A model generated the notes under the pieces. It saw only the letters and a program-made list of their open reading frames with translations. It had not been told where the DNA came from and searched no databases. From Caecitellus pseudoparvulus (lineage: Eukaryota; Bigyra: Bicosoecida): a stretch of DNA of 64,000 nt. Of the stretch, positions 21,513 through 30,908 are shown piece by piece. Where the stretch lies: NCBI GenBank assembly GCA_965644315.1, contig CBFFRQ010000042.1:186001-250000 (forward strand), given 5' to 3'. The position numbers and the translations under genes were made by a program. The stretch's first letter is position 1; every line of letters begins with the position of its first letter.

Positions 21513-23445
21513 ATGGGCTCAGGCGCAAGCAGCCACGGAGCGCCACCCCGCGACGCCTCAGGACCCACATCCACTGTGGCAAACGTCGGGACAGGGAAGC
21601 CCCCTGGCCTGCGAAATGAAGGGAATACGTGCTTCTTGAATGCAGCACTTCAGGTGCGGTGGGGCCAAGCATGCCCGAAGGTCGAGCCGCGTTGCAACGG
21701 CGTTTCACGTGCTGCCCACGCAGGCAGCAGCCTCTTGCCCTCCGTTTCTGCACTTCCTGAAAGAAATGGTGCTCCTGCATGCGCCAAGGATAGCTGCAGA
21801 ACACGATGGATTGGCACTCCAAGCCCCTGGGGACGGCACTGGGGCAGCCCTTGTCTTCCATCTCGCAGCACTGATGTCTGGTGCGTGGTGCACGGAATAC
21901 GCAGCTGCTGCGCCGCCCCCACATGCTGCTGTGGTGCTCTCACACGTGCTTGCAGAGCTGGCGTCTTTCAGTATTGATGGGCCATCATCACTCGCCCTTA
22001 GCAAGTGCCTTCCAGCAGCCCCGCTGCAAGCCATCGCAGATGGCCAACAGCAGGTATGCTCTTCGCACTAGCGTACGCCTTCCTGTTGCCCGTCACGCTC
22101 GTTGTGCACCATGCAGGATGCCCACGAGGCCCTCTTCAGTACGTTGATGTGTGCGCTGTCCGACGAGCAGCAGTTTCACCTGGAGTTGCAGCAAGAGGTG
22201 CAGCTGCGGGCCAGGGTACAGTCCATGCTGGCCCACTACGCCAGCGCAGCGCAGGATGGTTCCCAGATTGAACGCTACCTCGAGGAAGACTCTGGGACGG
22301 ATGTCACAAGCGATGCAGCTTCAGTTGCATCCATGGCATCCATTCGTTGGCGCCCAGGAGGCCTCAAGGCTCGTAAAACCAACTCACTTCGCCGGCCTGT
22401 GCGCAGTGCTCAGGCCCTGGCGCCGCCCACCTTGCCGACATCACCGCCCCTGTCTCCGCGTGGTTTTCTCACACCCACACCTCCAGTATCAGCTGCTGCC
22501 CACGACAGGGTGGCAGAGGCAACCAATCCTTTCACGGGCTGGCTGTTGCGCTCAGTGGTGCCCACTGGTTGCTCGCCAAGCTGCACAGCCGTGCGGGTGG
22601 CCAGCCCTGAACCCTTCCAGTGCCTGTCGGTCGCACTTCCCCAGATTCCAGGTGCTCTGACTCTGAGTGGGTGCCTGGCAGCGTACTTTCGATCGGACAG
22701 GGTGCAGGGCTGGAAGTGCGAGTGTGGGGGATTGGGCTGCATCCGCCGTGTACGCCTGGCACGCCCGCCCCCTGTCCTAGCTGTGCATTTGCAGAGGGCC
22801 CCCTTACTTGGGGGGGCGCCCGATGCGCGCCATGTCTCGTTCCCAGAGGTGCTTGACATGCAGCCTGCCTGGCTGCCACGCGGGGCTCGTCGGCGGCAGT
22901 ATGTTCTGTGCAGCGTCGTGCAGCACGTTGGCGCGTCAGGCGCAGGGCACTACTTCGCCTTTCGAAGGAGACCTCAGCAACCTACTGACCTTGGTAGCTC
23001 TGCGGGGCAGTCCTGCGCGGGCTGGCTTCTGATGAATGACGCTGTCGTTCGGGAGGCTACGGAGCAGCAGGTCTTGGCCTGCACAGCGTACATGCTCTTC
23101 TACATCCGAAGCGACTGCATGGTCCCTGCTTGTGGCCAAGGTCGAGGGGTGAGTGGGGCGAAGCTGTCGTTGGTGAGCGTTCCGTCCCGGCAAGCTTGGA
23201 AGGAGGTGGGCAGCACCCTCGCAAGCATGGCAGCGGGTGCCGCGGAAGAGAGCACCACAAAGCCAGTGACGCCCATGGCAACTGAGGAGCGCCTTCGGAC
23301 CCTCTTGGGGCTGCAGCGTAGTACGCCTGCCTCCACTGCTGCTGAAGGCGCAGAGGGCTTCGCCAAGGACTTCGCCGTCGTCGCTTGTGGTGACTGGGCA
23401 GCCGCCCCCCCCCTTCACGCCCCCCCTGCGGCTGCACAAGCATGA
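21513..23445 (+). CDS. USP30-like ubiquitin carboxyl-terminal hydrolase
   Basis: Three exons, 21513-21653, 21724-22053 and 22117-23445 (introns of 70 and 63 bp, both phase 0, CAG|GTGCGG and CAG|GTATGC), give 599 residues. The Cys box GLRNEGNTCFLNAALQ (C40) spans up to the first splice; QQ|DAHEALF crosses the second. The His box is SGAGHYFAFRR (H435), followed by WLLMND (N464/D465) and a final AYMLFYIRS. Two CxxxC/CxC pairs (CSPSC, CECGGLGC) form the USP zinc ribbon. The order NPFTGWL ... FQCLSVALPQ ... VHLQRAP ... VSFPEVLDM resembles USP30. A low-complexity Pro/Ser insert lies at about 245-300 and a low-complexity tail follows residue 500. The N-terminus MGSGAS fits N-myristoylation. Known chemistry: cysteine protease cleaving ubiquitin from proteins. 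All three catalytic residues are present. Confidence 0.9.
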
Positions 23446-23590
23446 GACGCGCCTCACAGCACAAAAATGCAGAACATATCACAATCTGCATTTGGGGCTC
23501 TGATGATCGCGAGCGGTGCAGGTGTCCAGACTGCGCACGCTGATCGACGCATTGTCACAAGCCACTTGACGGCCACCCCGTTCAACCGAG

Positions 23591-24141
23591 ATGGCCATCT
23601 CTGCCGTGGCACCTGGTGCTACCCTAGCGGCTGCGCGGTGTTTGAGCAAGGCTGTGTGCCCTGCACGGCAGCTTGCGTTGCCAGGCACTCCCGTTCTGAA
23701 GCCCAGCTTGGCCTGCTTGATGTGCACAGCGCCTCCACGACACTCAGAGGCGCTGCCTGCCCCAGGCAGAGATGCAAGTGGGAATCAGCCCTTCGTGAAT
23801 CTAGGAGAACGTTACTGGCATATTCAGCGCCGAAGGTGGCTTACAACAGATCGCACCTCCCGAGCCCAGCGGAAGCGAAGGTACGGCGTGGTGGTGCGGA
23901 ATTTGTGACTGAGTTCAGCTTTCCATACCGCGTGCCCGGTCGTCGCTGAGACTGCAGCGACATTCAAAGTGCCCCACCCCTTGAGGACCACAGGTTGAAG
24001 GCAGTTGCAGTGGATCTGACACGCTTTGAAGCGCTCTTCCGCACGCCGGATCGAAAGGTGACGCTGCCTCAGGCAATGCCACTGGGGCAAATGGTGGACA
24101 TACTCGTGGAGCTGTGGGAAGATTCAAGCAAGCTTCATTGA
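23591..24141 (+). CDS. Small Gag1-like clamp (DUF4050) domain protein
   Basis: Two exons, 23591-23880 and 23994-24141 (GAAG|GTACGG ... CCACAG|G, 113-bp intron, phase 2), give 145 residues. The start of the domain (FVNLGERYWHIQRRRW, from residue 68) lies in exon 1. Exon 2 encodes the second conserved part: FEALF, then LPQAMPLGQMVDILVELWE up to the stop. The order 'FVN..W...R..W' then 'PLxxMVDxLVxxWE' is the pattern I remember for the Gag1-like clamp family of plants, fungi and protists. No biochemical role is assigned here; a fission-yeast member, Gag1, has been linked to ubiquitin-ligase adaptors. The first 67 residues look unstructured and the exact start is uncertain. The exon junction restores a frame that neither exon shows alone. 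Confidence 0.65.
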
Positions 24142-24441
24142 GAAGGCAGTGACACAGCAACCTTGCGGCGTGCTCGCGGCTGCTGTGCGCGCACAAGGTA
24201 CTGGACCTGTCGCCCGTCAGCCAGCAAGCGCATCGAGCCAACGTCGTGCATGAGACTGACGTATTCGTGTAGCGGCCCCAGTAGGGGCCACCTGCGAAGT
24301 CAAGCGGCGGCGCAGTGAGGGAGGCATGCAAGCAGCATGGTTGCGCACTCGAAGTGACTCACCCACAGTCCAAGCAACGCCACGCGACAGCATCATGCAC
24401 CATGTTCACTTCTGCCTCGCCCCAGCTGCTGTCCATGGCTG
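24142..24441. other. Convergent intergenic region, no gene seen
   Basis: 300 bp between the stops of the clamp-protein gene and the pseudouridine synthase gene, expected to hold both 3' UTRs and polyadenylation sites. I see no AATAAA, repeat, RNA gene or conserved reading frame here. Confidence 0.4.
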
Positions 24442-26862
24442 CTATCTCAGCCCGGAGGCGCTGCGAGGTCGCGCGGAAACAGGGCTTGTGAAGGGGAGGG
24501 GGGCTGTGAATCGCCGGATGACGAGAGCCCCACTTACTCGAGGCAAGAAGGCTTGCCCTGCGGCAGTGATGCGGACGAGGGGCGACAGGGCTCCCTCGAC
24601 CCCGCTGTGCTTCAATCGCTCCTGTGCAGGCACTGCCTCCCAGTCAATCAAATTTCGTGGCTTGCGGGGTGACGCTGCGGGCATGGCGTCCACTGCTTCT
24701 TGCAGCACTTCCCCAGGCATCCCTCGTCGCAAGAGGGGTGTCTGTGCCGTCTGTTGTGGATCAGCTGCAAGGAGGTCAGATACGCTGCGAAGTGCAGCCT
24801 GGGGGGGCAGTCCTTCAAAAACCGCCTCAGCATCGCTCTGGGCTTGGAGTTGCAGCTCGTCTCGCTCATCTTGAACGAGGCTGTCCCATGGTAGGTCTGA
24901 CAGCAGGTCCGCCTTGCCTCCCGCGAAGGACGGCGCCGTGCCTGAGAGCTCCTCAGAAATGGGTCTGGAGGTGGTGGGTGTCATGAACACGCCCAAGCCC
25001 CTCGCGAACAATTCAGCGTTGAGAAGCCGCCTCGCTGGGAGCAGCCGCAGCAAGGCCCTCTGCCTGCGCAACACTGCGGCAAGTTCGGCCTGTCTGTGAA
25101 GGGGCTGCCAGGCAGTGGACCACAGGTCCCACCTGCGGCTCAGCGCAGCGCTTCGGGCTGCGGCTGCAGGCCCCGAGTACACATGGGCCATGGTGGCGAG
25201 CCAGCCTCCAGCAGAGTGCGCGATGCCCCGCATCATCGGCGACTGCAGCACCTCGGCGTGTTCTACCCGTGCGGCATCGCACTGGTCAGGCCCCAGGCTT
25301 CGGGCTGCACGCAAAGCCGACACCGCTGCTGCGCGTTTGGGAATGTACTGCGCAAAAGCTGGGGTCTCTGCAGCAGAAGCTGCAAAAGCAGCCAAGTCCG
25401 GCAGAATGTGCTGCGAGAAGAAATCGCGCGCTGCTTGAGCGTGGGCTGGCAGCAGCAGGGCAAGCCTTGGGGCCCTGCCTGGAGCTCCTCCCGTCTCTAA
25501 ATGGTGCCACACTTCCTCAGTCGATAAAACTGGGGCCTCATCTTCCTTTTGCCAGCTGGGGAGGTCCTGGCTGATGTTGGTGGAGGCAGCCCAATCGGCC
25601 CCGCGAAGCACAAGCCCACCTGCTGGAGCCAGAGGCAAAGGCGGGCAGCGGGGCATGGACAGGGCCGCAGGGATGGAACTGGGAGGCAAGAAGCCCCGTG
25701 TCACGGCCACAATCATGCCCACCATGTGCCGTATTTGGTTGTAGATGAAGCCGCTGCCTGCGAAGTGCACCGGCAGCAGTGCGACAGCACCACCCGATTC
25801 ACGGTGGGGGGCAAGAAAAGGAGTCCCAGTTTCACAGCGTGAGACAAGGCGGAAACTGCCAGGGGAGATCTTCCACATGCGCGGGTCGCCGAAGAGTTCG
25901 TCCGGCAAGTGTGTGAAGTCGTCATACCCCCCACCGTCGCTTCGGAGCCCGCCGGCTTGTAGGTCTGAATCCCCGCAGAACCTGCAGGGGGAGAGGCCAA
26001 GTGAAAAGCAGCCAAGGATTTGCAATGGTCTACATACTCACGAAACAAGGGCATTCCTCTGCTTCGCCTGCGTGAAATTGTGCCAAGGGTGTGTGCCGAC
26101 CAGCTGCGAGGCAGCTGCTCTGCAAGCAGCCACTGCCGCCTGCACCTTGGGATGCTGCAGCACGAACTCGTGCCCAACTTCACCTTGGAGCAGCTCCAAA
26201 GCTAACGCAGAGTCATCCACGAGGCATGCCAGCGGCATGAAGTACGTGTACTTGCGCGACACGACTGCCTGCCGAGCTTGCATGCGCTTGGACGCGCGAA
26301 CTGCAGAAAGAACCTGCACGTCAGCTGGCAAGTGGCTGTTGAGGTCCCTTACAAGGCTTGGGATGTGTTTTGAGGGTTCGACTTCCTGGTCCGCGACGGA
26401 CAACTGCGTTGCGGCAGGCCCGCTGCAAGTGCATGCGCAAACAGTGCTGTGGCGGAAATTGACGCTATCCGCACCTGAGCTGACACCACGTAGTTCTGTG
26501 CGTGAACCTGAGGGAAGAAGCAATGGGTGATTCCAACTAAAGCAAGAAGCCTTTCGGCTCAGTCCACCCACCCCCTTGTCAGTTCTGCTGGCGCGACTGA
26601 ACACCTTTGCATCAGCGGGCGGGGCAGACAAGTCGCGGCTGGCATCTTTCAACGTCAGCCGGCCGGCGGCCTCTGCTGCCTTCCACAGCACACTGTCGAC
26701 CGTTGTCTCAGGGGAAGAGGGTATTCCAAAGGAGCCATGGAAGTTGCTCCCATTGAAAGCGGCTGTTAGAATGACCTTCCTGCGTTTCGTACTGCCCGCG
26801 GCAGTACACATGCGTCTGGCAGCCCTGCCATCTTGCGACAGGCAGCGTCGCACGTGAAGCAT
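24442..26862 (-). CDS. tRNA pseudouridine synthase, TruA/Pus1 family, with long C-terminal extension
   Basis: Two exons, 26042-26862 and 24442-25981 (TTTC|GTGAGT ... CCTGCAG|G, 60-bp intron, phase 2), give 786 residues. Seen: ILTAAFNGSNFHG near the N-terminus; the catalytic motif ASRTDKGV with Asp95; SRKYTYFMPL; HNFT before the intron; and GSGFIYNQIRHMVGMIV after it. Together these are the full TruA motif set. Known role: conversion of uridine to pseudouridine in tRNA and some other RNAs. The first 30 residues are Arg-rich and free of acidic residues apart from one Asp (MLHVRRCLSQDGRAARRM), suggesting a mitochondrial presequence. The catalytic fold ends near residue 420. About 365 further residues, mostly Ala-rich helix (AAVLRRQRALLRLLPARR), have no assigned function. 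The frame extends upstream only from a GTG, so the ATG at 26862 is used. Confidence 0.88.
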
Positions 26863-27056
26863 GGCAGTTATGGAACACACAGAAACACAATAAAAACCAC
26901 ATGTTCATGGACGTGGGTGCCTCAAATTTAAGCTGTGCGACGTAAATATGGCTATGGAAGCTGCCTGAGGAATGGGCTGGGGGCACCAATTTCCGCACAC
27001 ACGCACAGCATCACTCCCCCCCCGCTTTGCCTGCTGCGACAGGCACCTGCTTCAGC
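26863..27056. promoter_or_regulatory. Divergent intergenic region with an AT-rich patch
   Basis: 194 bp between the start of the pseudouridine synthase gene and the start of the gene at 27057. An AT-rich stretch (about 26880-26955, with CAATAAAAACC and CGTAAATATGG) stands out from the GC-rich surroundings and is the best core-promoter candidate here. Position-based inference only. Confidence 0.35.
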
Positions 27057-28265
27057 ATGGCTGCGAGAGAGATGCTAGGAGCCCCCTCGTTGGGGCGGCG
27101 ATCCTTTGTCTGGAGCACCGTTGTGCACATCTTGCTCGCTCATGGTTGGCTCGAGGATGAAGGAGCAGCAAGGCTAGCAGTGGATGCCTTGGGACAGCCG
27201 AGCGCTCTCATCAACCCAGACACGAAAGCACCGCTCGTGGCTGACGTAGAAGCACTGCTCTTTTTGCCGCAGCTCCTCTTTCGCGCCCGAACTGCCAGCA
27301 TGCCACGCCGCCAAGCCAGGCGCGCTGTGCTGTCCGACACCGATCGGCACAATGGTTTGCGTGTGGCAGCAGTTTTGCTCGGCCTTCGCAGGGGCTGCAT
27401 GCTGGAGGGAGTGGGGAGTGAGGGGGCAGCACACAAGCTTGCCCATGGCTTGGGAGACTTCTGTGCCGTCGTACTGCACATGGGTGGCTGCATTCTCGTC
27501 TGCAGACGAGATGAGCTCGTGGGGAGCTTGAACCGCTGCGTGCGAGCAGTGGCGAGGGTTACAGACGCATTGCCTCAAACTTGCACCACTATGGGGCTTT
27601 TAGCATACAACACCTTGTATACAGGTGTTGGCATGGGCGTGCCCCTGCCAATGTCTTTCACCCCGCTCACCGCATCGCAAGGCTCGGTGGGCAAGGCGAC
27701 GCTGCACACAGTCACCTCTCCTGACGCACTCAGCGTGTACTGTTCAGAAGTTAGGAACACTTGCTCTGCCCTTCTTGGCCACATTGCCTCTCAAGAATCT
27801 CTCGCTGTCCCCCTGTCTCTGCATGGATACGACGTGACTGCTTCCTGCAGTGTTGTGGATGCCGTGTGGCTCGTGGGCTTCCTCTTGCAATACCCGCTTG
27901 TGTACTGCGGCACATCCTCAGCTGCACAACTGGCTGGCCCCTTTCTACCAGATGTGCCAATGCAGTTGGTTCAGTTGCATTGGCGCACAGGGTCGGCGCG
28001 GGTACTTGGGCAGGCCTACTCCATGCCGCCAGCGGACAGCCCTGCGTGGGGGATCAGGAGCTGCCACAGAGAGTGCCTTGTAAATCGCGCCCAGGCTGCA
28101 TGGAGATGCACCATGTCGCAGCAAGCCCAAATCCTTCAACATGCGCAAGTGGGGAATACGCTTGCGTGGATTTCCACGGGGCAGCAGCCAGGCAGTGGGG
28201 AAGCACAAGGTTCTGTGGAGTTCTCGACACACCCGGTTTCTTGGCCCGGAGGACTTTCGCTATAG
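27057..28265 (+). CDS. Unrecognised conserved-looking protein, 402 residues
   Basis: A single exon of 402 residues. The frame is open from a TTG at 27027; the first ATG, 27057, starts MAAREMLGAPSLGRR. I do not recognise a family with confidence. It looks globular rather than low-complexity: alternating helices and strands, Cys and Trp scattered through it, and hydrophobic strands such as FCAVVLHMGGCILVC and AVWLVGFLLQYPLVYCG. There is no signal peptide, clear membrane segment or zinc motif. A loose resemblance to the UPF0739 (C1orf74) family in the C-terminal 'LLQYPLVY' region is possible but was not checked. The last 40 residues are low-complexity. The gene ends 13 bp from the stop of the gene on the other strand. 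Confidence 0.65.
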   Translation: MAAREMLGAPSLGRRSFVWSTVVHILLAHGWLEDEGAARLAVDALGQPSALINPDTKAPLVADVEALLFLPQLLFRARTASMPRRQARRAVLSDTDRHNGLRVAAVLLGLRRGCMLEGVGSEGAAHKLAHGLGDFCAVVLHMGGCILVCRRDELVGSLNRCVRAVARVTDALPQTCTTMGLLAYNTLYTGVGMGVPLPMSFTPLTASQGSVGKATLHTVTSPDALSVYCSEVRNTCSALLGHIASQESLAVPLSLHGYDVTASCSVVDAVWLVGFLLQYPLVYCGTSSAAQLAGPFLPDVPMQLVQLHWRTGSARVLGQAYSMPPADSPAWGIRSCHRECLVNRAQAAWRCTMSQQAQILQHAQVGNTLAWISTGQQPGSGEAQGSVEFSTHPVSWPGGLSL

Positions 28266-28278
28266 TGGGGTCAGCAGG

Positions 28279-29079
28279 CTATACATCATCGAAGATGTCT
28301 CCGCTGTCACTTGAAACAGCATCAACTTGCAGAGGGACGTCCGGCCGTCCACTTCTTGGAGTCGCTCTGCGGTGCAAGGCATGTAGCGGCAGGCGCGGCA
28401 CAGCCAAAGGAGTCGAGGGAGCCGGCCCACCTCCTTGCCACTTCCTCAGTGAAAAATTTCCATCCAAGGGGGCCATTGAATCCGGCGGCGGTGTGCGGGG
28501 CATGGGCTGCCCAGCGTCTGCGTTCCTTGACACCTGCCGCAGGTACTGCCGCACGTCAACAAGGTCTGAAGCAGTCAGCCTGAAGACGTCCTTCACTGGG
28601 GGTCGCCCATTCACACTCCGGTCCCAGTTTCGCCCCCATATCTGCCGTGCCTTGGCTTCCATGGTCGGGCCCATGACTTTGGGGATATCGAGGCCCCCTC
28701 CCGACGTCCCATGCTCCTGCTGCAGGCGGTGCAGGACGCGCTCCAAAGCTGGCGCATCCCTCGCTATGCCTGCCTCGGCCAGCTCCAATGCCTGCGCCTG
28801 TCCCCGTGCAGTGTGCAAGATGTGCTTTTGCTCAGCCATCTCTTGATGCAGCTGCCTGATCCGTGCTTCTGCGGCCTCAGCAACCAGGCCACAATCATGC
28901 ACAGCACGCTGCGTTGGGTGTAGCAGCTGCTCCCGTTCGCGCTGCTGCCGTGCTTGAAAGCGCCGCCTCATAGATTCAACGGGGTCATTGCCGGTTTCAT
29001 GGGATTCACGTGCCCTGGACCGGTCTGGAGGCATGCAGGGGGTTTCGCGGGCTGTTGGGCAGTTTCCTTTGCGTTTCAT
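28279..29079 (-). CDS. Unrecognised coiled-coil protein, 266 residues
   Basis: A single exon of 266 residues. The frame is open to 29100 from a TTG; the first ATG is 29079. Seen: a basic, Arg-rich N-terminus; a charged helical stretch at about 45-130 (RFQARQQREREQLL, RIRQLHQEMAEQKH) predicted as coiled coil; a conserved-looking block at about 140-185 (AKARQIWGRNWDRSVNGRP); a Pro-rich linker; and a short acidic end (SSDSGDIFDDV). No known domain is recognised. The composition suits a small nuclear or cytoskeletal adaptor, but that is a guess. It overlaps no better candidate on the other strand and converges with the gene ending at 28265. Confidence 0.55.
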   Translation of the reverse strand: MKRKGNCPTARETPCMPPDRSRARESHETGNDPVESMRRRFQARQQREREQLLHPTQRAVHDCGLVAEAAEARIRQLHQEMAEQKHILHTARGQAQALELAEAGIARDAPALERVLHRLQQEHGTSGGGLDIPKVMGPTMEAKARQIWGRNWDRSVNGRPPVKDVFRLTASDLVDVRQYLRQVSRNADAGQPMPRTPPPDSMAPLDGNFSLRKWQGGGPAPSTPLAVPRLPLHALHRRATPRSGRPDVPLQVDAVSSDSGDIFDDV

Positions 29080-29287
29080 CGGCAGGTCACAGACCTGCAA
29101 AGAACTCTGCTGAGAGCCGATTCAGGAATATCCCCACGCACAAGCACACGAGGAGACAGCTACCCACAGCTATGCCGATCCACGCACTTTGTGACATGTC
29201 AGCTCTCTGCTCCAGTTGGGGCTCCCAAGAATTGGCGCAAACTTGGCTTTGGGTAATGTGCTGCGAAGTGAATTTTGCCGCCTCTTC

Positions 29288-30621
29288 TCAATAGCGAGGG
29301 CGATCGTATCTGCCACCACCATCGCCACCTCGAGAGTAGCTATCATGGCGATCGTCACGGCGATACCCGCCACGGTAGCCGCCTCCGTCACGTGGCGTGT
29401 CATAGCCACCGTGATACCTGCTGCCTCCCCTGTGATCTCGCATAGGAGGGGCGCCTCTGCTCCGTGGGTCATATGCCCCCCCACGCTCTCGCCCACGATC
29501 AAAGTGCCCAGCAGCTGCTGCAGGCCTCACGTGCGCTGGGTCACTGCTCGCTGAGGGAGTGGATGGCACGTTGGGGGGGAGCATGGTGGCCATCTTTTCC
29601 TGCAGCTCCTTGAGTTTCTGGCGGATCGTGAAGTACCCGAGATGAACCTTCCCGGCAAAGTGCTCGGCAAGTCGACTGCGAACAGGTCAGCGGCAAGGAA
29701 GCTTCATGGCGGCGGCCCGCAGCACAGATCAGGGGGCATGCTACGCACTCGTCGCTGTCACGTGAGGACAGCTTCGCTCCACACACGTTGCAAACCCGAA
29801 GCTGCTGCTTGTCACCGAGGCCGCCAGTAATCTCCCTAATGCGGGCAGTTTGCAGGGCGGCTTTTTTCTGCCGCAGCGCCTCCGCTTGCTCTAGCAACGC
29901 CATGGACTCGTCCACGTTCCCTTCCTCACCTTCTGCCTCGCTCTTTTGCACCTTCTCGTCGATCTCTGCGGTCAGTGCCAACATCTCCGGGTCATTCTCG
30001 ACGTCCACAGTGTCACCGTGGCCTTCACCGCGTTGTCGGAGCTGGGATTTGGAAATCTGCATCGCCCAGGGAAATGCACGTGCTTCGCAGTTCTGCAAGG
30101 GCTAGCAGGCATGGCTGCGTGCCTCACCTCTATCTTGCGGTCGGCCTTGCGCTCCCCATTCTGCAATTCGCGAAGAAGCATGGACTCGTAGCCGAACCTT
30201 GCGCCCTTGGCCACTTCCGCTTGGTACCTGCGTCCGAGGAGGAGGCACAGTGAACTCAAGCAAGCCAAGGGCCGAGCCAGTGCACTTGCCTCTTGCGCAG
30301 CTTCAGGGCCTGCTTGTCGTTGCACACTTCAGAAGGGCAGTCGCCGAGGTCATCGTTCGTGTTCTTGAACATGGTATAGGGACAAAGTCCAAGGAGGAAC
30401 AGCTTGCACACGCGCGGGTCTCGAAAGTCCTGGGGGACAAGGGGGCAAACGAGGGTGCGGAACTTGGCCACCCCTGCGCACCTGGCGTGTTGCCCGCCTC
30501 GAGGCGCCGCAGCGCGCGGCCCACGTACTTCGATGATCTCCACCTTCTTATCCTGGTTCCTGTTTGGGCCCATCAGCTCGTCCAGGAGCAAAGTGGCCTT
30601 CTCATACTTGAACTTCGCCAT
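29288..30621 (-). CDS. LUC7L: LUC7-like U1 snRNP-associated splicing factor
   Basis: Five exons: 30529-30621, 30290-30429, 30128-30227, 29749-30056 and 29288-29675, giving 342 residues. Introns are 99, 62, 71 and 73 bp, and the second begins with GC. Seen: N-terminal LLLDELMGPNR; first zinc finger VCKLFLLGLCPYTMF ... LGDCPSEVCND; an acidic/Lys-rich helical region (LLEQAEALRQKKAAL); second zinc finger VCNVCGAKL ... RLAEHFAGKVHLGY; and an Arg/Gly/Tyr-rich tail (YRGGYRRDDRHDSYSRGG). Every exon junction falls inside family-conserved sequence, so the model is well supported. Known role: LUC7 proteins sit on U1 snRNP and influence which 5' splice sites are used. Oddity: the last ligand of finger 1, His in the family members I recall, is Cys here. 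Confidence 0.93.
30228..30289 (-). other. GC-AG intron 2 of the LUC7-like gene (62 bp)
   Basis: Exon 2 ends AAGAG and the intron begins GCAAGT, ending GACGCAG before G-TAC-CAA. The AG|GCAAGT donor is the classic GC-AG class, which is otherwise a perfect U1 match. The nearby GT (GTGCAC, five bases into the intron) would break the frame into exon 3, whereas the GC donor restores KLRKRYQAEV as the family expects. Confidence 0.85.
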
Positions 30622-30908
30622 GCTGGAGCGTGCTGGTGGAGCGGACCAGCTACAGTGACAACAGCAGGGGTAGGCCAGTTGCCAAGCTAGGCTTCACCAC
30701 TCAACACGTAAGGCCTGACAGTGGAGAAGCCTGCTGCGTCTCCAAATGCACTCAAATTTGCATTGTTTGATCCTCGGAAGCAGCTCAGTGGGATGGGCAG
30801 TGCCAGAGCAACAACGCCAAAAAGGGGGATTGCCCCTCCCCCATGAAAGCGCATCGCGTGGCACCACCGTCCGCTAAGGAGCCTGATTCCATCCTATGGT
30901 ACATCACC
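30622..30908. promoter_or_regulatory. Intergenic region between LUC7-like gene and HECT ligase gene
   Basis: 287 bp on a common transcription strand. It should hold the promoter and 5' UTR of the LUC7-like gene and, at its low-coordinate end, the 3' UTR of the HECT gene's mRNA would overlap it in direction of transcription. No RNA gene, repeat or clear core element is visible. Confidence 0.3.

Noticed and set aside
23467-23949. A 160-codon + strand frame overlapping the clamp-protein gene
   Set aside because: The overlapping frame with the conserved FVN..W...R..W motif and a clean splice to the second half of the domain is far better supported.
26885-26895. AATAAA as a polyadenylation signal
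   Set aside because: It lies between two divergent starts, upstream of both genes, so it cannot serve either transcript's 3' end.
30277-30290. A GT donor (GTGCAC) for LUC7 intron 2 instead of the GC donor
   Set aside because: It would break the frame into exon 3 and insert residues not expected in the family; AG|GCAAGT gives a perfect join.
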